From an uncultured Traorella sp. (lineage in GTDB: Bacteria > Bacillota_I > Bacilli_A > Erysipelotrichales > Erysipelotrichaceae): a stretch of 38,840 nt of DNA. Below, in pieces: positions 9,593 through 17,858 of this stretch. The notes under the pieces were generated by a model. That model ran no database searches. It was given only the letters and a program-made list of their open reading frames with translations, and was not told where the DNA came from. How positions within the stretch are numbered: the first letter of the stretch is position 1; every line of letters begins with the position of its first letter. Location: assembly GCF_944327115.1 (NCBI RefSeq), contig NZ_CALVGS010000040.1, positions 1-38,840 of the forward strand, read 5' to 3'. The position numbers were made by a program, and so were the translations under genes.

Positions 9593-10882
9593 TTGAAAAA
9601 AAAAATATTCTATGCAACGATCTCTCTTATTCTGCTTTCAACGATTGCGAAGATACTCTCATTTATCGTCCGTATCTATCTGGCCCGTACACTGTCACTC
9701 GAAGCCATGAATCTCTATTCCTTGGCCATGCCTACCCTTGTCTTTCTGATAGCCTTGGCCCAGATGGGGATCCCTACTGCCTTAAGCAAGGTGATCGCTC
9801 AAAGCGTTAATCCGCTCAATGGCATCTTATCCTCATTTATCCTGTCACTCATCAACAATTTGATCCTGATCACGCTTTTTCTGATCATGATTCCTTTTTT
9901 ATCGACACATCTGTTTAAAGACATCCAGATATCCTCAATATTAAAAAGCATGGTCTTCATGATCCCGATGGTCACGCTCAGCGGTTTATGCAAGGCGATC
10001 CTTCAAGGAAAGCAGCATCATGCGATTGCCTGTGCTTCCCAGATCTTCGAAGAAGTCTTCCGGATCATCTTTCTTATCATTGGCTTTTCGCTTTTTCTCA
10101 AGGATGCCCGTTCATTGGCAACGACAGCCATGTTCAGCGTTTTTGTTGGTGAATGCGGTTCGACCCTTTTCATGTTAGCTTTTTTATTCATAAAAAAACA
10201 TCCGCTCAAACGTCGTCAGCATGATTTGAAAAAAGAACATTTTTTAGAAATATTATCATTATCCGTTCCCATGACCAGTGCGCGTTTGATCGGCTCATTG
10301 ACCTATTTCCTAGAACCGATCATCTTCCTTGCCTTTGCCGATCCTGTTTTATTAAAAAATGCCTATGGCATCTTCAATGGCTATGTTTTGCCGCTGCTGA
10401 CCATGCCCTCTTTTATCAGTGTCACCTTAGCCAGCGCCCTGTTGCCGACATTTGTGTATGAGAAAAAACATAATCATTTGGAAAAGGCCAAAAAGATCTT
10501 TTACATGATGTCTTTGATCTGCCTTTTGATCTCGTTGACCTGTGCGCTTACGACCTATTTCTTTCCAAGTGAGATCTTACAGCTTTTCTATAAGACAAAA
10601 GAAGGCAGCGCTTTTCTAAAAAACAGCTCCCTTCCTTTTATCTTCTATTCCCTTCAGCCGGTTTTAAGCAGCATTCTTCATGCTCTTGACCAAAGCAAAA
10701 AAGCCTTGATCGACACATTGCTTGGCTGTCTGCTCCGCTTGGCCATCCTTGCTTTGCTTACCCCTTTGCTGCAAGAAAATACACTGATATTGGCGATCGT
10801 TGCTAGCATGCTGACAACGACCTTTCTTCATGCACTTAGAGTGTGCTGGTCCTTGAAAAAGCTAAGCTTGACTTCGAAATAA
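9593..10882 (+). CDS. spoVB: SpoVB-like MATE/MOP-superfamily flippase
   Basis: A 429-residue membrane protein with about 12 segments of the polysaccharide-flippase fold. The N-terminal 'TIAKILSFIVRIYLARTLS' is typical of SpoVB and its relatives. It probably flips lipid-linked cell-wall or cortex precursors during spore formation. It starts with TTG at 9593, with GGAG at good spacing; no better ATG is near. It is shorter than Bacillus SpoVB (about 518). Neighbours (comN, a DUF421 gene, a TIGR04086-type gene) match the Bacillus surroundings. Its 3' end overlaps the opposite-strand DUF421 gene by 47 nt. A second flippase of the same superfamily is at 33700-35388. Confidence 0.82.
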   Translation: MKKKIFYATISLILLSTIAKILSFIVRIYLARTLSLEAMNLYSLAMPTLVFLIALAQMGIPTALSKVIAQSVNPLNGILSSFILSLINNLILITLFLIMIPFLSTHLFKDIQISSILKSMVFMIPMVTLSGLCKAILQGKQHHAIACASQIFEEVFRIIFLIIGFSLFLKDARSLATTAMFSVFVGECGSTLFMLAFLFIKKHPLKRRQHDLKKEHFLEILSLSVPMTSARLIGSLTYFLEPIIFLAFADPVLLKNAYGIFNGYVLPLLTMPSFISVTLASALLPTFVYEKKHNHLEKAKKIFYMMSLICLLISLTCALTTYFFPSEILQLFYKTKEGSAFLKNSSLPFIFYSLQPVLSSILHALDQSKKALIDTLLGCLLRLAILALLTPLLQENTLILAIVASMLTTTFLHALRVCWSLKKLSLTSK

Positions 10883-11507
10883 ATGAAAAGCCTGATTTTG
10901 TCGCCATGCATAGAAACACATCCGCCACATCCGCAATTCCCTGCTGACGCATGGAGTGCATGATCTCATGGATATCAAAGCCGCTCATCTGCAGATGTTC
11001 GCGCTGAAGCTTGCCATCCTGTATCAGGGGAAAGGGATATTTGACCTTACAGTCATTCTTTTTTAACAGCGTTAATTTTCCATTTGTTTCCAAGATGCCA
11101 AAAGCAATTTCATGAATGCTTCCGATGCTGCATTCCCTTACTTGCATCATTAAATCATCGATATTATATCTTTCTTTCTTCATCGCCTGCTGGTCGATCA
11201 GACCATTTCGTATGAGAATGACCGGTTTCCCATCGATCAATGTCCGAAAGCCTTCAAATTTCATGATCAGAAAAGCAACGATGACCTGCAAGGCAGAAAG
11301 CGTAATTAAAGGAATCAATGTTTTTAAGATAGAATCGCTGTTTTCGGTCAGCGACAGTGCTAAAAGTTCAGACATGACAAGATAGATCACGATATCAAAG
11401 ATGCTTAATTCACCAATCTCACGCTTGCCCATGCAGCGCAAGGCAAAGATGATCATAAAATAAAAAAAGAAGCATTTGAAAATCAGATTAAAATATTCAT
11501 TCATCAT
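10836..11507 (-). CDS. DUF421 membrane protein (YetF/YrbG type)
   Basis: A 223-residue protein with three N-terminal membrane segments carrying the family signature 'FALRCMGKREIGELSIFD', then a cytoplasmic alpha/beta domain ('GKPVILIRNGLIDQQAMKKE', 'FGILETNGKLTLLKK'). In Bacillus such proteins occur in spore or vegetative membranes, and YrbG lies next to spoVB as here. The start at 11507 is set by GGAG six nt upstream; an ATG four codons earlier overlaps this ribosome binding site. The last 47 nt overlap the spoVB-like gene on the other strand. Confidence 0.87.
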   Translation of the reverse strand: MMNEYFNLIFKCFFFYFMIIFALRCMGKREIGELSIFDIVIYLVMSELLALSLTENSDSILKTLIPLITLSALQVIVAFLIMKFEGFRTLIDGKPVILIRNGLIDQQAMKKERYNIDDLMMQVRECSIGSIHEIAFGILETNGKLTLLKKNDCKVKYPFPLIQDGKLQREHLQMSGFDIHEIMHSMRQQGIADVADVFLCMATKSGFSFISKSSLAFSRTSTL

Positions 11508-11544
11508 TTTCATCTCCATGGCATATTAGTAAGTGAGGTAGATC

Positions 11545-11883
11545 ATGAAAAAAAATATCCGCTCGCTCCTGTTTACGCTTTTATGCTGTATTTTGCTTAC
11601 ACTTATAGTATCGCTGATTCTTTCTTTTTTATACTTTCTGAATCTTTTTGTATCATCATTAGCTCTGATATCAAAAATATTTGGTTTTCTGGTTTTGATC
11701 ATCTGCGGTTTCCTGTTAGGACGCAATATACGTGAAAAGACCTTCTTTTTTGCTTTAGGCTTTGCCTTGGCAGGCTTTCTTATCTGCTTTATCTTTGTTG
11801 AAAAAAGTGTCTTTGCCATTCTTTTATTAGCCGCTAAATGGCTCATCTTCATCATCGCCGCTCTATTTGCGAGAAGCATATGA
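11545..11883 (+). CDS. small membrane protein, TIGR04086 family (YrzE-like)
   Basis: A 112-residue protein made almost wholly of four membrane segments with a central 'LIICGFLLGRNIREKTFFFALGFALAG' part (glycine-rich turn, then basic loop). TIGR04086/YrzE proteins have this size and lie beside yrbG and spoVB in Bacillus. Function unknown. GAGGT precedes the ATG at 11545. It is divergent from the DUF421 gene (37-nt gap) and convergent with ruvB. Confidence 0.7.
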   Translation: MKKNIRSLLFTLLCCILLTLIVSLILSFLYFLNLFVSSLALISKIFGFLVLIICGFLLGRNIREKTFFFALGFALAGFLICFIFVEKSVFAILLLAAKWLIFIIAALFARSI

Positions 11884-11907
11884 AAAAAGAAGCTTAAAAA
11901 AGCTTCT
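11884..11907 (-). terminator. intrinsic terminator of the Nudix-exoA-HAD-ruvAB unit
   Basis: AGAAGCTT pairs with AAGCTTCT (arms at 11900-11907 and 11888-11895 on the plus strand, 4-nt loop), followed on the minus strand by a T-run. The ruvB stop codon is inside the hairpin. Confidence 0.8.
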
Positions 11908-12895
11908 GCTGATATTCTATACCTAAATGCTCATAAGCCTTTGCAGTAACGACACGACCGCGAGGCGTACGATTGATGAAACCGATCTGAAGCAGATAAG
12001 GCTCATAGACATCTTCAAGCGTCATCGCTTCTTCACCAATGCTGCTGGCAATGGCCTCCAGCCCCACAGGACCGCCTTTAAAGCGCTCTATGATACCTTT
12101 CAGATACTTATGGTCAACCAGATCAAGTCCCTTGGAATCGACATGCAGGCGGTCCAATGCCATCTTAGCGATCTCAACGGAAACGACACCGTCATTCATG
12201 ACCTGGGCAAAATCACGCACTCTGCGGAATAAACGATTTGCGATACGCGGTGTACCACGGCTTCGCAAAGCAATCTCATGGATCGCTTCATCATCGATTT
12301 CATTGCCCATGACCCGGCTCGTTCTTAAAATGATGCTGGAAAGCTCTTCGATATCATAATATTGAAGCTGGCTCACGATACCGAAGCGGTCCCGTAACGG
12401 TGCAGAAAGATCACCGGCACGCGTCGTAGCCCCTACCAAGGTAAAAGGCGGCAGGCTCAATCGGACCGTACGTGTCGTCGCTTCTTTTCCTACGATGATA
12501 TCAATACAGAAATCCTCCATCGCCGGATATAAGATTTCTTCGACCTGGCTTGGAAGACGATGGATCTCATCGATAAACAGCACATCACCCGGTTCCAGCG
12601 AAGAGAGGATGGCGGCCAGATCGCCTCCCTTTTCAATTGAAGGGCCGCTGGCAGTTTTTATATGCGTGCCCATCTCATTGGCCAGGATATAAGAAAGCGT
12701 TGTTTTCCCAAGACCCGGAGGGCCATATAAAAGCACATGGTCCAAAGCCTCATTACGTGCCTTGGCAGCCTTTACGAAGATACGCATGTTCTCTTTTAAT
12801 TCCTTTTGTCCCACATAATCATCCAAACGCTGCGGACGCAAGGAAGCATCATCCTCATAATTCATCGTTTCAGCTTGTAGTATTCTCTCACTCAT
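11894..12895 (-). CDS. ruvB: Holliday junction branch-migration ATPase RuvB
   Basis: A 333-residue AAA+ ATPase that drives branch migration with RuvA. Walker A GPPGLGKT (58-65), Walker B DEIH (109-112), sensor motif '[18 protein letters not shown]' near 155-172, arginine-finger region, and the winged-helix C-terminus ending '[15 protein letters not shown]'. Normal length. It starts 2 nt after the ruvA stop and is the last gene of the unit before a terminator. Confidence 0.98.
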   Translation of the reverse strand: MSERILQAETMNYEDDASLRPQRLDDYVGQKELKENMRIFVKAAKARNEALDHVLLYGPPGLGKTTLSYILANEMGTHIKTASGPSIEKGGDLAAILSSLEPGDVLFIDEIHRLPSQVEEILYPAMEDFCIDIIVGKEATTRTVRLSLPPFTLVGATTRAGDLSAPLRDRFGIVSQLQYYDIEELSSIILRTSRVMGNEIDDEAIHEIALRSRGTPRIANRLFRRVRDFAQVMNDGVVSVEIAKMALDRLHVDSKGLDLVDHKYLKGIIERFKGGPVGLEAIASSIGEEAMTLEDVYEPYLLQIGFINRTPRGRVVTAKAYEHLGIEYQQKLF

Positions 12896-12897
12896 GT

Positions 12898-13473
12898 CTA
12901 ATACCTCTTCAACAGATAAGAAAGCGCCATACGCATCGCTTCATCTGTATTTTTATAATTACTTTTAGCCACTTCACGAAGCACCGATTTGATTTCCTGT
13001 TCACGATAACCCAAAGCAATCAAAGCATCATGAGCATCCTGAAGGTTCTGATCGATCTTTTCCTTGGCATCATCCTTCACGGATACCAGCTTGCCTTTCA
13101 GATCTAAAACGATCTGCTGGGCCGTTTTAGCGCCTATGCCGGGACAGCTCTTTAAAAATGTCAGATCGCCCTGCTCGATCGCTTCCACGATTCTAGAAAC
13201 CTGTCCCATCGAAAGCATGTTCATGGCACTTTTGCACCCCAAACCCTTGACCTCGATCAGACGCAAAAAAAGCTCATAGGTTTCATGCTCCTTAAAACCA
13301 TATAAGGCAAGAGCATCCTCACGTACATATTGATACGTATATAAAAGTACCTCACTGCCAATTGCATACTGCTTAGGATCAGGGGTAAATATCTGATAGC
13401 CGATCCCATGATTTTCAAGGATCAACGCATCATTGGTACTGCCGTACACGCTTCCCTTTACAAAAGCGATCAT
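12898..13473 (-). CDS. ruvA: Holliday junction DNA-binding subunit RuvA
   Basis: A 191-residue protein: OB domain (1-65), two helix-hairpin-helix motifs ('[16 protein letters not shown]' and '[19 protein letters not shown]' near 110-125), a linker, and the C-terminal RuvB-binding domain ('[17 protein letters not shown]'). It forms the tetramer that holds the four-way junction. It precedes ruvB by 2 nt, the standard arrangement, and follows the HAD gene by 18 nt with a GGAGG motif at its start. Confidence 0.98.
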   Translation of the reverse strand: MIAFVKGSVYGSTNDALILENHGIGYQIFTPDPKQYAIGSEVLLYTYQYVREDALALYGFKEHETYELFLRLIEVKGLGCKSAMNMLSMGQVSRIVEAIEQGDLTFLKSCPGIGAKTAQQIVLDLKGKLVSVKDDAKEKIDQNLQDAHDALIALGYREQEIKSVLREVAKSNYKNTDEAMRMALSYLLKRY

Positions 13474-13491
13474 ATCAAACCCTCCTTTACA

Positions 13492-14130
13492 TCAATCTGA
13501 ATCAAGCAATTCCTGAAATGAATGGATCGTTTTCTCACAGATCCGTTTCATCTCATCCTGATCATGGCTCCACATATCATCTAAAATACCAACAACATGA
13601 AAATGCGCCTTATGTGCAGACAAAGCCGCTGAAGCTACATCCTCGAACACTACGCATTCTTCAGGCAAAAGTCCCAGTCTTTCAGCACATAATTCATATA
13701 TTTTAGGATTTTCCTTATTGTAACCGACTTCATTGGTCGTTATAACATCTTCCATGAAGTCATAAAGTCCCGTACGCTTCAAAGCTGCCACCGCACTCTC
13801 CTTATGACAAGAAGTAGCGATGATACACTTACCGATCGAAGCACACCTTTGAACAAACTCATAGGCATACGGCTTCAGGGGAAGCTCATTCTGATATGCG
13901 GCATGCGACATATCTTTCCAATCCTGCTGGATCTGTTCAGCCTGTTTATTCACGCCCAATACATCCTTAAAATAATATGAGCATTCCACATAAGTCAATC
14001 GCTTGATCGCATCCGTATATTCTCTTTTATATTCAATACCATGCATCGCCATATATTTTTTATCAATATCAAGCCAAAGGCCCAACGAATCCAAAAGCGT
14101 ACCATCTAAATCAAAAATAAAGCCCTTCAT
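13492..14130 (-). CDS. HAD-superfamily phosphatase (subfamily IA, phosphoglycolate phosphatase/phosphomutase type)
   Basis: A 212-residue HAD hydrolase. Motif I FDLDGT has Asp7 and Asp9; an alpha-helical cap follows (about 17-80), then motif II 'IIATSCHK' near 100, the motif III lysine in 'NKENPKIYE', and motif IV 'VVFEDVASA' near 158. This subgroup dephosphorylates small sugar phosphates or acts as beta-phosphoglucomutase; the exact substrate is not readable. Its ATG overlaps the exoA stop (ATGA), so the two are translationally coupled. Confidence 0.85.
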   Translation of the reverse strand: MKGFIFDLDGTLLDSLGLWLDIDKKYMAMHGIEYKREYTDAIKRLTYVECSYYFKDVLGVNKQAEQIQQDWKDMSHAAYQNELPLKPYAYEFVQRCASIGKCIIATSCHKESAVAALKRTGLYDFMEDVITTNEVGYNKENPKIYELCAERLGLLPEECVVFEDVASAALSAHKAHFHVVGILDDMWSHDQDEMKRICEKTIHSFQELLDSD

Positions 14131-14879
14131 TCTTTTATCTCCAATCCGACAGGTGCATGATCACTGCCTAACACATCCGTATAAATTTTAGAATCGATGA
14201 TCTTATCCTTCAAGATCTCACTGACGATAAAATAATCGATCCGCCATCCGGCATTTTTTTCTCTTGCCTTAAAGCGATAGCTCCACCATGAATATTCGAC
14301 CTTATCCGGATACAAATAACGATATGTATCTATAAAGCCGCTATCCAATAATTCGCTCATCTTCGCACGCTCCTGATCGCTGAAACCAGCATTCATGCGA
14401 TTTGTCTTTGGATTTTTTAAATCGATTTCCTCATGTGCCACATTCAAGTCACCACATAAAATAACCGGTTTATGCCCTTCTAATTTCTTTAAAAACGCAC
14501 GGAAATCATCTTCCCACTGCATACGGTAATCAAGACGGACAAGTCCATCCTTGCTGTTAGGCGTGTAACAGTTGACAAGATAAAATTTATCATATTCACA
14601 ACACAGCACTCGTCCCTCCTGATCATGCTCCTCGATACCTATTCCCTTTCTTACCGACAAAGGCTTGATCTTGGAAAAAGTAATGACCCCGGAATAACCC
14701 TTCTTTTGTGCACTATTCATATAGATATGATAATCCGGCAAATCAAAATCCAGCTGTCCTTCCTGCATCTTGCTTTCCTGAATACAAAAAACATCTGCAT
14801 TTTCCTTTAAGAAAAAATCATAAAACCCTTTATTCACACAGGCACGTATGCCATTCACATTCCACGATATAAGCTTCAT
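14127..14879 (-). CDS. exoA: exodeoxyribonuclease III / AP endonuclease
   Basis: A 250-residue enzyme of the EEP fold that cuts DNA at abasic sites. Motifs: 'SWNVNGIRA' at the start, metal-binding Glu35 in 'CIQESKM', 'YTPNSKDGLVRLDYRM' near 105-120, 'CGDLNVAHEEIDLKNPK' with the catalytic Asp-Asn pair, and C-terminal 'GSDHAPVGLEI'. It is complete and normal in size. One nucleotide separates it from the Nudix gene upstream; it overlaps the HAD gene by 4 nt. Confidence 0.97.
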   Translation of the reverse strand: MKLISWNVNGIRACVNKGFYDFFLKENADVFCIQESKMQEGQLDFDLPDYHIYMNSAQKKGYSGVITFSKIKPLSVRKGIGIEEHDQEGRVLCCEYDKFYLVNCYTPNSKDGLVRLDYRMQWEDDFRAFLKKLEGHKPVILCGDLNVAHEEIDLKNPKTNRMNAGFSDQERAKMSELLDSGFIDTYRYLYPDKVEYSWWSYRFKAREKNAGWRIDYFIVSEILKDKIIDSKIYTDVLGSDHAPVGLEIKE

Positions 14880-14880
14880 C

Positions 14881-15357
14881 CTATTCTCCTATTCTTATTT
14901 CTTCAAATATATCTGTTTCAGCTTCCTTCGTACATCCGAAAAAATCAACCTTTTGATCAAAACAGCTTTCAAAACGAAAAAGAAGATCTTTTCTGATCAG
15001 CTTAAAAGCCTGATCGATATCTGCCCAGCAATAATCATCATGCTCATCAGAAAGGACCACCTCTTTATGATCACACCCACACACAAAATCAAAGACAATT
15101 GAAGGTAAGATCCTTTGGACACCGTTATAGCCCTTCCGGGCATTTGTAATGGAGGTAACGCAGCTTAGATATCTGATATCTACACAAAGACCACATTCCT
15201 CTTGAACCTCTCTTTTCAGACCGGCTATGAGCGTTTCTCCGTTTTCGATGATACCTCCCGGTGTTTCCCAGCCTTTTTTGGGATTGTGTATGAGCAAAAG
15301 CTGCTGTTTATTAAAAATAAAGGCTGCCGCACTGACGGTATGACTTGCTAATTCCAT
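14881..15357 (-). CDS. Nudix hydrolase
   Basis: A 158-residue protein with a complete Nudix box at 35-57 (G-x5-E-x7-REVQEECGL), preceded by strands around 'TVSAAAFIFN'. It would hydrolyse a nucleoside diphosphate linked to another group; the substrate is not readable, though the DNA-repair neighbours fit a house-cleaning role. There is no ribosome binding site before the ATG. A good promoter (TTGAAA-17-TACTAT) ends 7 nt before it, so the mRNA would begin at or next to the start codon. It is the first gene of a unit running through exoA, the HAD gene, ruvA and ruvB. Confidence 0.88.
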   Translation of the reverse strand: MELASHTVSAAAFIFNKQQLLLIHNPKKGWETPGGIIENGETLIAGLKREVQEECGLCVDIRYLSCVTSITNARKGYNGVQRILPSIVFDFVCGCDHKEVVLSDEHDDYCWADIDQAFKLIRKDLLFRFESCFDQKVDFFGCTKEAETDIFEEIRIGE

Positions 15358-15364
15358 ATGGATA

Positions 15365-15393
15365 ATAGTATCATTTTATCGCTTTCTTTTCAA
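15365..15393 (-). promoter_or_regulatory. promoter of the Nudix-exoA-HAD-ruvAB unit, predicted leaderless
   Basis: Minus strand: TTGAAA (15388-15393), 17-nt spacer, TACTAT (15365-15370). Only seven bases separate the -10 from the ATG at 15357, so initiation falls at or one base before the start codon. Confidence 0.6.
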
Positions 15394-15405
15394 TCAAAAC
15401 AAATT

Positions 15406-15433
15406 TCAAAAAAAAAGACAGCCATGCTGTCTT
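15406..15433 (-). terminator. intrinsic terminator after obgE
   Basis: AAGACAGC pairs with GCTGTCTT across a 3-nt loop, followed on the minus strand by a run of nine T. The obgE stop codon lies in the first arm. Confidence 0.88.
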
Positions 15434-16718
15434 ACTCTACGAATGCAAATTCTACGTTGCACAAAATGATGATATCGCCATCCTTGCATCCGGCATCACG
15501 CAGTGCCTGATCAACGCCCATGATACGCATCTTACGGGCAAAGCGCTGATCGGCTTCCTCAGAATTAAAGCGAGTTGCATGGAAAGCCTTTTCTATCTCA
15601 TCACCCACTAATTCCCAACGGCCATTGCCAAGGTTTTTGATCTCAAATGCAGGCTTTGGTTCCTCAAACTTATAGAGAACACCCTGCGTTACTTCCTGAT
15701 GGTTTTCATCCAGGATCGGGAAAGGATCTGTCTGATCCAATAAATCAGCAGCCCGATACAATACAGGCTCCAGTCCTTCATCAATGATCGTTGTCGTTTC
15801 AAAGACCTCTATATCCGGATAAGCTTCTTTAAACCGTTTCAGATTTTCGCCGGCTCCTTCCAGATCCATCTTATTGGCAACGACAATCTGTGGTCTTTCT
15901 AAAAGACGATATTGGTAATTTGCCAGTTCCTGATTGATGATCCGGTAATCTTCTACCGGATCACGGCCATCATTCGCACCCATATCGATCACATGGATGA
16001 TGACACGGCAACGCTCGATATGGCGCAAAAACTCATAACCAAGACCCTTGCCCTGTGAAGCTCCTTCGATCAATCCCGGAAGATCGGCCATCACAAAGCT
16101 GCGGCCATCCGGTACCTGTACCATGCCCAGATTTGGCTTCAAGGTCGTAAAATGATACTCGGCAATCTCCGGGCGAGCAGCACTGACAACAGATAAAAGC
16201 GTACTCTTGCCTACGCTAGGAAAGCCAACCAAGCCAACATCCGCTAATACCTTTAATTCAACGATGACATCTCTTTCATCGCCAAATTCGCCCATCTCAC
16301 AATATTCAGGGGCAGAATTAACGCTGCTTTTGAAATGAAAGTTTCCACGGCCGCCTTTACCTCCCGCACAAATGACCGCTTTTTGATCCTTACGTGTCAG
16401 ATCTGCCAGAATGGCACCGCTCTTTTCATCCTTGATGATCGTTCCTAAAGGAACCTTCACAATGACGTCTTTACCATTTGCCCCATGCATTTTCTTGGGT
16501 TTTCCTTTTTCACCATCTCCGGCAGCTACTTTTTTTGAATAACGCAGATCTAAAAGAGTAAACTTTCCAGTGTCCGTTTCAAAGATGACACTGCCGCCCT
16601 TACCGCCATCTCCGCCACTGGGACCACCCAGCGGGACATATTTTTCACGACGAAAAGCTACGATCCCATCGCCGCCTTTTCCTGCTTTACAGTGAATCTT
16701 AACTCGATCAACAAACAT
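15432..16718 (-). CDS. obgE: GTPase Obg (CgtA), ribosome assembly
   Basis: A 428-residue Obg protein: glycine-rich N-terminal Obg fold (1-158, with 'GGPSGGDGGKGG'), G domain with G1 GFPSVGKST (165-173), switch 'DLPGLIEGAS', 'NKMD', and the C-terminal OCT domain of Firmicutes. It acts in 50S assembly and stringent control; in Bacillus it also affects entry into sporulation. AAAGGAGG precedes the ATG. It follows rpmA, the common order, but a hairpin with a T-run lies between them and no separate promoter is seen, so expression may depend on read-through. Confidence 0.97.
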   Translation of the reverse strand: MFVDRVKIHCKAGKGGDGIVAFRREKYVPLGGPSGGDGGKGGSVIFETDTGKFTLLDLRYSKKVAAGDGEKGKPKKMHGANGKDVIVKVPLGTIIKDEKSGAILADLTRKDQKAVICAGGKGGRGNFHFKSSVNSAPEYCEMGEFGDERDVIVELKVLADVGLVGFPSVGKSTLLSVVSAARPEIAEYHFTTLKPNLGMVQVPDGRSFVMADLPGLIEGASQGKGLGYEFLRHIERCRVIIHVIDMGANDGRDPVEDYRIINQELANYQYRLLERPQIVVANKMDLEGAGENLKRFKEAYPDIEVFETTTIIDEGLEPVLYRAADLLDQTDPFPILDENHQEVTQGVLYKFEEPKPAFEIKNLGNGRWELVGDEIEKAFHATRFNSEEADQRFARKMRIMGVDQALRDAGCKDGDIIILCNVEFAFVE

Positions 16719-16731
16719 GCTACGCCTCCTT

Positions 16732-16763
16732 TAGAAAAAGAAAATCTCCATGACGGAGATTTT
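16732..16763 (-). terminator. hairpin terminator/attenuator between rpmA and obgE
   Basis: AAAATCTCC and GGAGATTTT (9 bp, loop 16750-16754) are followed by CTTTTTC on the minus strand. The stem starts at the rpmA stop codon and ends 22 nt before obgE. Confidence 0.7.
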
Positions 16764-17047
16764 TAAGCCTGTGGATAAACAGATACCTGTGTCTTCTTCT
16801 TACCTAATCTTTCATAACGAACGATACCGCTTGCCTTCGCAAATAACGTATCGTCACCGCCACGTCCAACATTTAAGCCCGGATGAATCTTAGTTCCGCG
16901 CTGACGATAGATAATAGAACCACAGTTAGTAAATTGTCCATCAGCTTTCTTGGCACCTAAACGTTTAGAATGAGAATCACGTCCGTTCTTTGTTGATCCT
17001 ACTCCCTTTTTAGAAGCAAAGAATTGAATATCTAATACGAATCTCAT
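16763..17047 (-). CDS. rpmA: 50S ribosomal protein L27 with cleavable N-terminal extension
   Basis: A 94-residue L27. Residues 1-10 end in QFF before ASKKG, the Firmicute-type extension that the Prp protease removes so that the N-terminus can reach the peptidyl-transferase centre. The rest is typical ('[15 protein letters not shown]', '[11 protein letters not shown]', '[12 protein letters not shown]'). It overlaps prp by 4 nt (ATGA), with AGGAGGTG inside the end of prp. Confidence 0.98.
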   Translation of the reverse strand: MRFVLDIQFFASKKGVGSTKNGRDSHSKRLGAKKADGQFTNCGSIIYRQRGTKIHPGLNVGRGGDDTLFAKASGIVRYERLGKKKTQVSVYPQA

Positions 17048-17361
17048 GATGACACCTCCTGTTTTATTTCAATATATGATGAATACTGCTCTTCGATCGT
17101 TGCCAGCTGGATCAGCATCGTCTGTAAGATCAGCTGACATTTCTCATCGAGAAGATTCAAGACTTCGATCACGATTTGTTGACTTACTTGAAAATCAACG
17201 CTCTTAGAAGCCAATTTATCCAATGCATTTAATGTTCCAAAGACAATTGAAGAAACCCCGGCACATACCAGATCTTCACCCTTCCGGGCACTTCCGGCAT
17301 GACCGCTCACCGTTATTTTCTTGATTGCTTCATTCTTTGAAACAACACAGACCCGGACCAT
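17044..17361 (-). CDS. prp: ribosomal-processing cysteine protease Prp (YsxB)
   Basis: A 105-residue protein of the DUF464 family with the catalytic pair His21 (SGHAG) and Cys33 (DLVCAGVSS). It removes the N-terminal extension of L27, which is encoded immediately downstream and carries the matching site. The rplU-prp-rpmA order is the standard one in Firmicutes with extended L27. It starts 1 nt after rplU; GAAGG at the end of rplU serves as ribosome binding site. Confidence 0.94.
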   Translation of the reverse strand: MVRVCVVSKNEAIKKITVSGHAGSARKGEDLVCAGVSSIVFGTLNALDKLASKSVDFQVSQQIVIEVLNLLDEKCQLILQTMLIQLATIEEQYSSYIEIKQEVSS

Positions 17362-17362
17362 C

Positions 17363-17674
17363 TTAACCTTCGATAGCTTCTACAGTTAATTTTGTATATG
17401 GCTGTCTGTGACCCTGTTTACGGTGGCTGCTTCCGTTTTTACATTTGTACTTGAAGATGATGATCTTCTTTCCTTTACCTTGTTTTTCAACCTTTGCTAC
17501 AACCTTAGCACCCTTAACATAAGGAGTACCTACCTTCGTTGTTCTGTTTGAATAACAAACCACCTTGTCAAATTCAACTGTATCTCCTTCGTTAACATCT
17601 AACTTTTCTACGAAGATTGTTGAACCAACTTCACATTTTACTTGCTTTCCGCCAGTTTCAATAATTGCGTACAT
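17363..17674 (-). CDS. rplU: 50S ribosomal protein L21
   Basis: A 103-residue L21 starting [11 protein letters not shown], with the basic C-terminal RNA-binding part '[31 protein letters not shown]' (shown in part by '[10 protein letters not shown]'). It binds 23S rRNA. The start at 17674 has AAGGAGGTG upstream; earlier in-frame codons belong to the leader. It is the first gene of rplU-prp-rpmA-obgE. Confidence 0.98.
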   Translation of the reverse strand: MYAIIETGGKQVKCEVGSTIFVEKLDVNEGDTVEFDKVVCYSNRTTKVGTPYVKGAKVVAKVEKQGKGKKIIIFKYKCKNGSSHRKQGHRQPYTKLTVEAIEG

Positions 17675-17679
17675 CGTTG

Positions 17680-17772
17680 CACCTCCTTCTATCTTTGACT
17701 CGCCAAATGAGGGGACCATCGTCTTAACCCTTTTATGAGCGGTTGTACCCAAATAAGGGAAACAACATCCGT
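17680..17772 (-). ncRNA. probable L21 leader (autoregulatory structure in rplU 5' UTR)
   Basis: The roughly 90-nt leader between the promoter and rplU contains two nested hairpins on the minus strand: GTTGT..CCC/GGG..ACAAC, then GGG..GAC GATG GTC..CCC. Position and size fit the Firmicute L21 leader, where L21 is thought to bind its own mRNA. I cannot align it to the Rfam model here. Confidence 0.55.
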
Positions 17773-17801
17773 ATATTACCATAAAGGCACTCAAGAGTCA
17801 A
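17773..17801 (-). promoter_or_regulatory. sigma-A promoter of rplU-prp-rpmA(-obgE)
   Basis: Minus strand: TTGACT (17796-17801), exactly 17 nt, TAATAT (17773-17778). It is the strongest housekeeping promoter in the window, as expected for ribosomal protein genes. Confidence 0.85.
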
Positions 17802-17810
17802 CAAAATTCG

Positions 17811-17842
17811 AAAAAAAGCCTTTAAACAAGCATGTTTTTTAA
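17811..17842 (-). terminator. weak intrinsic terminator after scpB
   Basis: A short AAACA/TGTTT stem with flanking AT pairs is followed by GGC and a run of seven T on the minus strand, between scpB and the rplU promoter. The stem is weak. Confidence 0.35.
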
Positions 17843-17858
17843 ACAATGACAGAAATGG

